A stretch of DNA of 64,000 bases, taken from NCBI GenBank assembly GCA_035048485.1, contig CM068587.1, forward strand, positions 41,663,842 through 41,727,841, written 5' to 3'. Below the pieces are notes generated by a model, which saw only the letters and a list, made by a program, of their open reading frames with translations, did not search any database and had not been told where the DNA came from. Source of the stretch: Pteria penguin. Lineage: Eukaryota > Mollusca > Bivalvia > Pterioida > Pteriidae. Of this stretch, positions 61,201 through 64,000 are shown in pieces (position 1 is the stretch's first letter; each line of letters opens with the position of its first letter). The position numbers and the translations under genes are program-made.

Positions 61201-64000
61201 TGGCAAGCTGTCAAAGCTATCTGTTCCTACAACAACAAAGAAAGCAAATAATACAAAATTCAAAAATATCTAGTACAAAAATGAATACTAGAACAAAATG
61301 AATATGCATTCTAATTTTTTTGTACTCTGACTAACTGTAAATTATTACAGAATTTTTACACACAATAATAAACCTTAGGCCTGACGCAGTGTATCATTAT
61401 TGAATGAAATCACTTTGCATAAATTTCAAGTTATGGACATATATTGACATAAAGATCGCAGAACTTTCAAAAAGTTTGGGCTAATAAAAAATTCAAGTTA
61501 TCAGCACTTGAATAAACGAGAATCAATGTTATAATGTAACTGTAAATTGTTTACACCACTGATACATATAATGATATATATTCAAAACTGACAAGTGTCA
61601 TACTTCATCGCTGAATATGCTGTTTATCATTAAATCATGTCATCTTCATGATCTTACAAACAGCTTTAAGCTTGAATGTCATTCCACTGACATACACTAC
61701 CCTCCATAAATAAGTACCCACCCCAGGAATTTTCTTTATTAAGACAATAAATAATAAGTCAATATTTTAGGTTGTTAGATTTTAACTGATAGAATGTTGG
61801 GATAATTTATCTTCCAGGAGATGCAGACACTTGTTAAAAGCATGCCTAAACATATTCAACCTGTGATAAGGGCAAGAGGAGGGTACACAATATATTTGAC
61901 TGAATTGTGCATTATAGATTAGTATTGCATTTGTATATGATTTAAAAAATGCACACTCAAGCTCATTATGGGCAGCCAGGGATCTTTAAACATGCCTTGT
62001 CTATCTTTGACATGGGCTACAGCTTTACATTCCAGCCATTTCATGTACTAATGCCATGACAGAGTGTGATGTCAGTTATGAAAACTGAACCCCCAACCAT
62101 TCCATTATAGAATATAAACCTGACTCAGCAACACTTGGTTTATTTTAGAAATAATCATGTAGTAGTATGTTAACCTGTATAAGTGTTGTGACCACTCCTC
62201 TGATGATTGGTCTGTTGGGACACACCCCCACTGTGATTGGCTGCTTGCTTGTTATGAATTGCAGATTCACCATAAAGCCCTCCTTTCATGTTTGAGGTGT
62301 TAGCAGGTTCACTTCCAAAGATTCCTCCACCAATGCTACTCTGATTGCAGTGGTTCATGTTAGGTCTCCTGTGATTGACAGGTTCGCTTCCAAAAATTCC
62401 ACCCCCTATGCTGCTCTGGTTACAGTGATTGGTCTTGCCTTGATTAACAGCCTCTCCAAATATTCCACCATTCTGACTGACTGAATTCCTTGCGTGATTG
62501 ACAGGTTTCTCCCCACACGATACACTTGACGACATCTTATTGACCATATTATCTTTATTATCTAGTTTAAGTGACAAGTCTGTACACTGAGTTTTGAATT
62601 TTTCTATTTCTGCCTTGCTGCTTTCATAATCTTGAGCAGCCTGCAACAGAAAAGAAAAAACCATTATGAAACTTATGCATTATGGTACTTAAAAAGCAAA
62701 TGAATTTTTTTTTGTTCCGAGTTTAACATATGATAGCTAGGTCATTGAGGATATCGTACAATATTACTTATTATGTTTTGCAATGAGCACATCCTCGGCT
62801 CATGGAAAGTATGTGTGTTAAGTTTCATAACATGGGTGTAATGTAAATACTTTCATTGTCCGGAAACCATATTCACTTACCATGGCCATTTGACCTTGAC
62901 CTTTGACCTTTTGATCTTGAAATCAATAGGGCACATCCATGATTTATGAGGAGTGTGTGTTTTAAGTTTCATAACAGTAGGTAGAGTATAAATATAGTTA
63001 AAGCCTGGAAACCATTTTCACTCAAGGCCCTATGACCTTGACCTTTGAATATTGAAATCAATAGGGCACATCCTCAGCCCATGAGGAGTATATCTGTGAA
63101 GTTTCATTACTATACCTAAATAGTTGTAGGTTTACAGACAGACACCAATTGTTGACACCCACCATACACCATCCACCCAACATCAAATTAAGAGCCGAGT
63201 TTTGTAACTCAACTTAAGAGAGATGTGTTTGTGAAACACTGATGTCTCTGGATGGCAAAAAGGTCAAAGTCAAGATGAAATATCAAATCCTTATCTGTTC
63301 AAAAATTATGACCACTGTTAAATTTGAAGTCTTTTTTTTAACAGGCAGATAAACAGTGTCACACACACCCAAAAACTTTACGCCCCTCAACCTCTGATTC
63401 CAAGAGATCAACAAATCATTTTCATTTCTATCTTGTCCTGCTATAAATATGAATACCTTTTTGGATAAAGTCTCACATTCCAGTTTTAATGTCTGGATCT
63501 CTGCCATATCTTTTTCCCTTAAAGTAGTCAATCTTTTAATTTCATCTTGCAGAGCACTGTCACCTAAAATGTATCATGCATTAAGAAATACTCAAACTTG
63601 TTCAAACAATTAAAACAAGTTAAAAGCTTCCAATTCAGATGATAACATGATGTCAATCATGAGAATTATGTGCAAAAATTATAATTCCCACTGCATTTAG
63701 GAGATTTACCACTGAGTGTTGAAAATTTTTTCAGGACACTAGAACAGCAACGTATCAACAATCAGATACCCAGAATAATCAATTTAAAGCTAAATATAAA
63801 ATAAATTCTGGAATTCCTGAATTTAATCTTTGAACTAGAAAACATACTGGCAAAGTAATGACTTCAAACTCTAAAGACATGCTCCTCCCCTCTTCTTGCA
63901 TCTCAAGCCGTAGTGGCCTAGTGAATAAGGTGCCCGGCGATCAAGAGGTCCCAGGTTCGACTCCAGTCCTGGGTGCACCGGTGTTCTGTGTTTCAGATGA
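37012..64000 (-). CDS. CENPF: CENP-F (mitosin) homologue, partial (5' end beyond window)
   Basis: Sixteen exons join in one frame: 63563-63457, 62640-62175, 61226-61102, 60460-60248, 57513-57362, 57040-56913, 56672-49609, 48875-48670, 47687-47084, 46327-46136, 45865-45689, 45163-45008, 43441-43322, 40293-40158, 39081-38452, 37217-37012. They total 10,682 nt and 3,559 residues plus stop. Nearly all of it is heptad-rich Glu/Lys/Leu/Gln coiled coil. The C-terminal tail is Ser/Lys/Pro rich with several SP/TP sites, a basic cluster and a terminal CAAX box (Cys-Gln-Val-Gln). Vertebrate CENP-F ends in a farnesylated CKVQ box preceded by a similar NLS. CENP-F is a cell-cycle-regulated protein of the nuclear matrix, nuclear envelope and outer kinetochore that binds microtubules and Nde1/Ndel1-dynein. 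The length is similar to or above vertebrate CENP-F, about 3,100-3,200 residues. Other giant coiled coils (CENP-E, golgins) lack this tail. The start codon lies beyond position 64,000. Confidence 0.85.
37345..37620. repeat. dispersed repeat fragment
   Basis: gtgtttgtgaaacactaatg recurs at about 63,226. It is followed by a gaaggtcattatcaaggtcaaaag patch and a cagacagacactgag then gatccgggggcataaa end. Confidence 0.6.
38452..39081 (-). CDS. CENPF: CENPF exon encoding the Ser/Lys-rich tail with NLS
   Basis: The acceptor is ttcatcgcag/AAAGAG and the donor TCTTCAG/gtagat. About 209 codons encode a non-coiled, Ser/Thr/Lys-rich tail with many phosphorylatable SP sites (SPSPSKTKLS, RKSPRND). Near the 3' end GEKRP and LSKKTKSS form a bipartite nuclear-localisation-like signal about 12 residues apart. 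I recall a KR...SKKSKK signal at the same place in vertebrate CENP-F. Confidence 0.85.
39947..40105. mobile_element. foldback element, about 75-bp arms and 7-base loop
   Basis: The left arm (taaggaatgaatgtcttatt ... caaattctccaagaact) pairs with the right arm (agttcttggaatttgtgcgt ... aatcattcctta) around a short cctttgc loop. It lies in a CENPF intron. Confidence 0.8.
40158..40293 (-). CDS. CENPF: CENPF exon (last coiled-coil exon)
   Basis: The acceptor is a NAGNAG site (ttgtagcag/GATATA), so the border is 40293 or 40290 and one Gln may be alternatively included. The donor is GTGCTGA/gtaagc. It encodes DIESTHQISSEDLENLRTQL to SVQNKVL and leaves one base that joins AA of the next exon as Lys. 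Confidence 0.83.
41362..43085. repeat. 26-bp minisatellite, about 65 units, CENPF intron
   Basis: The unit is ttataatgacaatggtcttg then ttgtag, with t/c and a/c variants. Confidence 0.95.
43322..43441 (-). CDS. CENPF: CENPF exon (coiled coil)
   Basis: The acceptor is gttttatag/GTGCTG and the donor ACCAAG/gtaaaa. It has 40 whole codons, phase 0 to 0, encoding VLKKWESRCSCLNTELMAEK then TKNQKLKELVERQKQEKDTK. Confidence 0.83.
43615..44045. repeat. tandem gaccttgacc-type repeat, about three units
   Basis: Units share atgccaaatatgaaggctct, aaggtcacatgataaaaa and accaacggaaagatattgca. The end is gacggacggacggatggatg. Confidence 0.75.
44238..44404. repeat. 41-bp tandem repeat, four units
   Basis: The unit is agatttggagataattgtct then gaggtgctattaagcatccac, nearly identical in each copy. 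Confidence 0.92.
45008..45163 (-). CDS. CENPF: CENPF exon (coiled coil)
   Basis: The acceptor is gcaattgtag/ATATCA and the donor GAAGAG/gtctgt. It has 52 whole codons, phase 0 to 0, starting ISSDHKEEIENFECEISTLR and ending LRKGEE. Confidence 0.83.
45689..45865 (-). CDS. CENPF: CENPF exon (coiled coil)
   Basis: The acceptor is tgttgttag/GTCAGT and the donor CAGAAG/gtttgt. It has 59 whole codons, phase 0 to 0, encoding VSQNKRIEEMQREEAEKISH and onward to SKYYEENQK. Confidence 0.83.
46136..46327 (-). CDS. CENPF: CENPF exon (coiled coil)
   Basis: The acceptor is atttttcag/CTAACT and the donor CTCAAG/gtagaa. It has 64 whole codons, phase 0 to 0, starting LTDMKLALSHRDQDISKLQQ and ending NTIHTLK. 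Confidence 0.85.
47084..47687 (-). CDS. CENPF: CENPF exon (coiled coil)
   Basis: The acceptor is acttttcag/GTTACA and the donor TTAGAG/gttaga. One leading base completes an Arg codon and the exon ends in phase 0. About 200 residues begin LQEELKKTEEIKENSLREEK and end ASIKLE, all heptad coiled coil. Confidence 0.87.
48380..48560 (-). mobile_element. degenerate SINE remnant
   Basis: gtgacggcatctgattaatg and ttgcaacagacccaca match the body of the (attg)n SINE family in minus orientation. The head is decayed. Confidence 0.4.
48670..48875 (-). CDS. CENPF: CENPF exon (coiled coil)
   Basis: The acceptor is ttgaacag/GGAGAT and the donor AATAAGAG/gtatga, phase 0 in and phase 2 out. It encodes GDEVDKLMIEVDALRKEKQA through LQHLNKR, a coiled coil in frame with both neighbours. 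Confidence 0.85.
49609..56672 (-). CDS. CENPF: CENPF giant exon, 7,064 nt coiled coil
   Basis: A single uninterrupted exon encodes 2,354 codons. The acceptor is tactttag/AAGCAG and the donor AAATTGAAG/gtaaga. It starts with two bases of a Glu codon and ends in phase 0. The product is almost entirely coiled coil (Leu/Val/Ile at heptad positions, Glu/Lys/Gln elsewhere) with few Pro or Gly. Internal sub-repeats are visible, for example the pair of blocks containing LEYKQDILDRKFKEMQRLQS and its relative LEYKQNILDRKLVELQKAQS. This matches vertebrate CENP-F, where one very large exon also encodes much of the rod. The exon is A-rich on its coding strand with no frame breaks. Confidence 0.93.
56913..57040 (-). 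CDS. CENPF: CENPF exon (coiled coil)
   Basis: The acceptor is taattgcag/TACTCT and the donor ATACAAG/gtcagt. One base at the start completes a Ser codon from the previous exon and one base at the end starts a Glu codon. It encodes TLKKKDSEYQKNLDGKEAEL and ends KTRMIQ, a continuous heptad pattern. Confidence 0.85.
57362..57513 (-). CDS. CENPF: CENPF exon (N-terminal coiled coil)
   Basis: The acceptor is tgtttcag/TGTACC and the donor ACTTAG/gtaaat, phase 0 in and phase 2 out. It encodes CTSLQTELEKLQNNQQESAR followed by LDQLLSEQAKFKQKADLAEQ and more. The FKQK-xx-LAEQ segment resembles FKQKLCRAEQ of vertebrate CENP-F (recalled). The first 33 coding bases and the acceptor are repeated immediately upstream with a broken AG (see findings). 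Confidence 0.85.
57481..57610. repeat. 65-bp tandem duplication over a CENPF exon border
   Basis: Two copies of taacttctctaactcagtct to agatgta. They span the 5' end of exon 57513-57362 and its acceptor. The upstream copy carries a single change in the AG. Confidence 0.9.
57778..57862 (-). mobile_element. tRNA-like SINE head
   Basis: On the minus strand gaggctcaatcagtagcat resembles an A box and tttggttcagatccaacc a B box. There is no recognisable body. Confidence 0.4.
57885..59925. repeat. 35-bp minisatellite, about 58 units, CENPF intron
   Basis: The unit is gtaagataacagatgatgga then cactacactcttact. Variants (cggatgatgg, cactttct, tcttgat) occur in repeated blocks, showing multi-unit duplications. 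Confidence 0.95.
59981..60225. mobile_element. 245-bp MITE with about 50-bp inverted ends
   Basis: The left end ggggccagttgttcgaaact and the right end (reverse complement) ggggccagttgtttgaaact are inverted repeats that continue through taaccactggttaag. It lies directly before the CENPF exon at 60248. Confidence 0.8.
60248..60460 (-). CDS. CENPF: CENPF exon (N-terminal coiled coil)
   Basis: The acceptor is ttctag/GCCATA and the donor CTTAAA/gtatta. The exon has 71 whole codons, phase 0 to 0. Its product starts AIEVHKRKIEEEKRTTATL and includes LEKRNQKLCQEIQTKDNKV. The spacing of Cys, Leu and Glu pairs is like the N-terminal region of vertebrate CENP-F (recalled). Confidence 0.85.
61102..61226 (-). 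CDS. CENPF: CENPF exon (N-terminal coiled coil)
   Basis: The acceptor is ttgttgtag/GAACAG and the donor GAACAG/gtatat. The exon begins with two bases completing a Gly codon and ends in phase 0. It encodes TDSFDSLPPHVLKQMQELET and continues into a Lys/Glu/Gln-rich coiled coil ending DGQEQ. The SFDxxPPH then Leu-rich opening resembles the segment restarting the coiled coil after the linker in vertebrate CENP-F (from memory, not aligned). Confidence 0.82.
61693..61916 (+). mobile_element. Tc1/mariner-like relic
   Basis: The left end tacactaccctccataaata then agtacccacccc looks like a Tc1 terminal repeat. A plus-strand frame from 61818 encodes EMQTLVKSMPKHIQPVIRAR then GGYT, the usual C-terminal SMPxR...VIxAxGG of Tc1 transposases. 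Most of the gene is deleted. Confidence 0.6.
62175..62640 (-). CDS. CENPF: CENPF exon with GGIFG-type repeats
   Basis: The acceptor is ctgttgcag/GCTGCT and the donor TATACAG/gttaac, with phase 0 in and phase 1 out. About 30 coiled-coil residues starting AAQDYESSK are followed by a low-complexity Ser/Asn/His/Gly stretch. It carries four Gly-Gly-[IL]-[FY]-Gly-[ES] motifs, two of them in near-identical repeats (SSIGGGIFGSEP). It sits where vertebrate CENP-F has its non-coiled linker with short aromatic motifs, as I recall it. Confidence 0.8.
62780..63115. repeat. 137-bp gaccttgacc-type repeat, about 2.5 units, CENPF intron
   Basis: Units share ccatttgaccttgacctttg, gaaatcaatagggcacatcc and gtttcataac. 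They are related in style to 12,837-13,425. Confidence 0.75.
63457..63563 (-). CDS. CENPF: CENPF exon, most 5' in window
   Basis: The acceptor is tttag before GTGACAG and the donor is AAAAAG/gtattc. The exon starts with the last two bases of a codon and ends on a complete one. It encodes about 35 residues of charged coiled coil beginning DSALQDEIKRL and ending ETLSKK. It corresponds to the N-terminal coiled coil that precedes the Ser/Asn-rich linker. At least one further 5' exon must lie beyond the window. Confidence 0.75.
63904..64000 (+). mobile_element. tRNA-derived SINE, head only, cut by window end
   Basis: agccgtagtggcctagtgaa (A box) and ccaggttcgactccag (B box) are followed by gcaccggtgttctgtg, as in the (attg)n family, in plus orientation. 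Confidence 0.8.

Noticed and set aside
1..64000. CRISPR arrays among the many direct repeats
   Set aside because: Repeats are contiguous or have degenerate units without unique spacers, and the DNA is eukaryotic.
63904..64000. Genuine tRNA gene
   Set aside because: A and B boxes are present, but the cloverleaf is not closed and the sequence matches the SINE heads elsewhere in the window.

Overview
This is eukaryotic DNA, about 65% A+T. It has split genes with GT/AG introns, tRNA-derived SINEs, short inverted-repeat transposons and very large minisatellite arrays. Molluscan features include a cephalotoxin-like/rapunzel-like secreted protein, dispersed repeats rich in gaccttgaccttt, and a repeat opening with caagaggcc and closing with a gctcacctgagc inverted end. 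I infer a mollusc, most likely a bivalve. The species cannot be read from the sequence. All recognised genes lie on the minus strand.

Left part (1-27,020): a phytanoyl-CoA dioxygenase (PhyH)-type gene is present twice in tandem. Copy 1 has its first two coding exons in the window (5787-5641 and 1457-1340) and runs off the left edge. Copy 2 (22424-10747) has exon 2 onward. No exon 1 was found, a TGA stop replaces a conserved Trp next to the iron-binding His, the iron-binding Asp codon becomes Asn at the splice junction, and there is a probable 4-bp frameshift. I call it a truncated, decayed duplicate. The duplicated block pairs about 1-3,370 with about 20,870-27,020. Its right end falls in a satellite array between exons 1 and 2, which explains the missing exon. 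Long tandem arrays fill the introns and flanks, with periods of 27-28, 36, 43, 48, 66, 72, 108 and 117 bp.

Middle part (27,020-37,000): one gene whose coding part is a single exon (29588-28299) encodes a 429-residue secreted protein of the cephalotoxin-like/rapunzel-like type. A 160-bp MITE sits a few bases after its stop codon. Next comes a 1.85-kb element with eleven exact-period 145-bp repeats, then about 4.7 kb without a convincing gene.

Right part (37,012-64,000): sixteen exons of a very large coiled-coil gene, phase-consistent at every junction, give 3,559 residues and continue past the right edge. One exon of 7,064 nt encodes most of it. A C-terminal CAAX box (CQVQ), a basic bipartite NLS-like segment and the exon-by-exon similarity I recall to vertebrate CENP-F identify it as a CENP-F (mitosin) homologue. 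It would act at kinetochores and the nuclear envelope with dynein regulators and microtubules. Its introns hold 26-bp and 35-bp minisatellites, a foldback element, MITEs and a Tc1 relic.

No CRISPR array, rRNA or free-standing tRNA gene was seen. Exon borders were read by eye from splice sites and phase. No alignment or database search was run.
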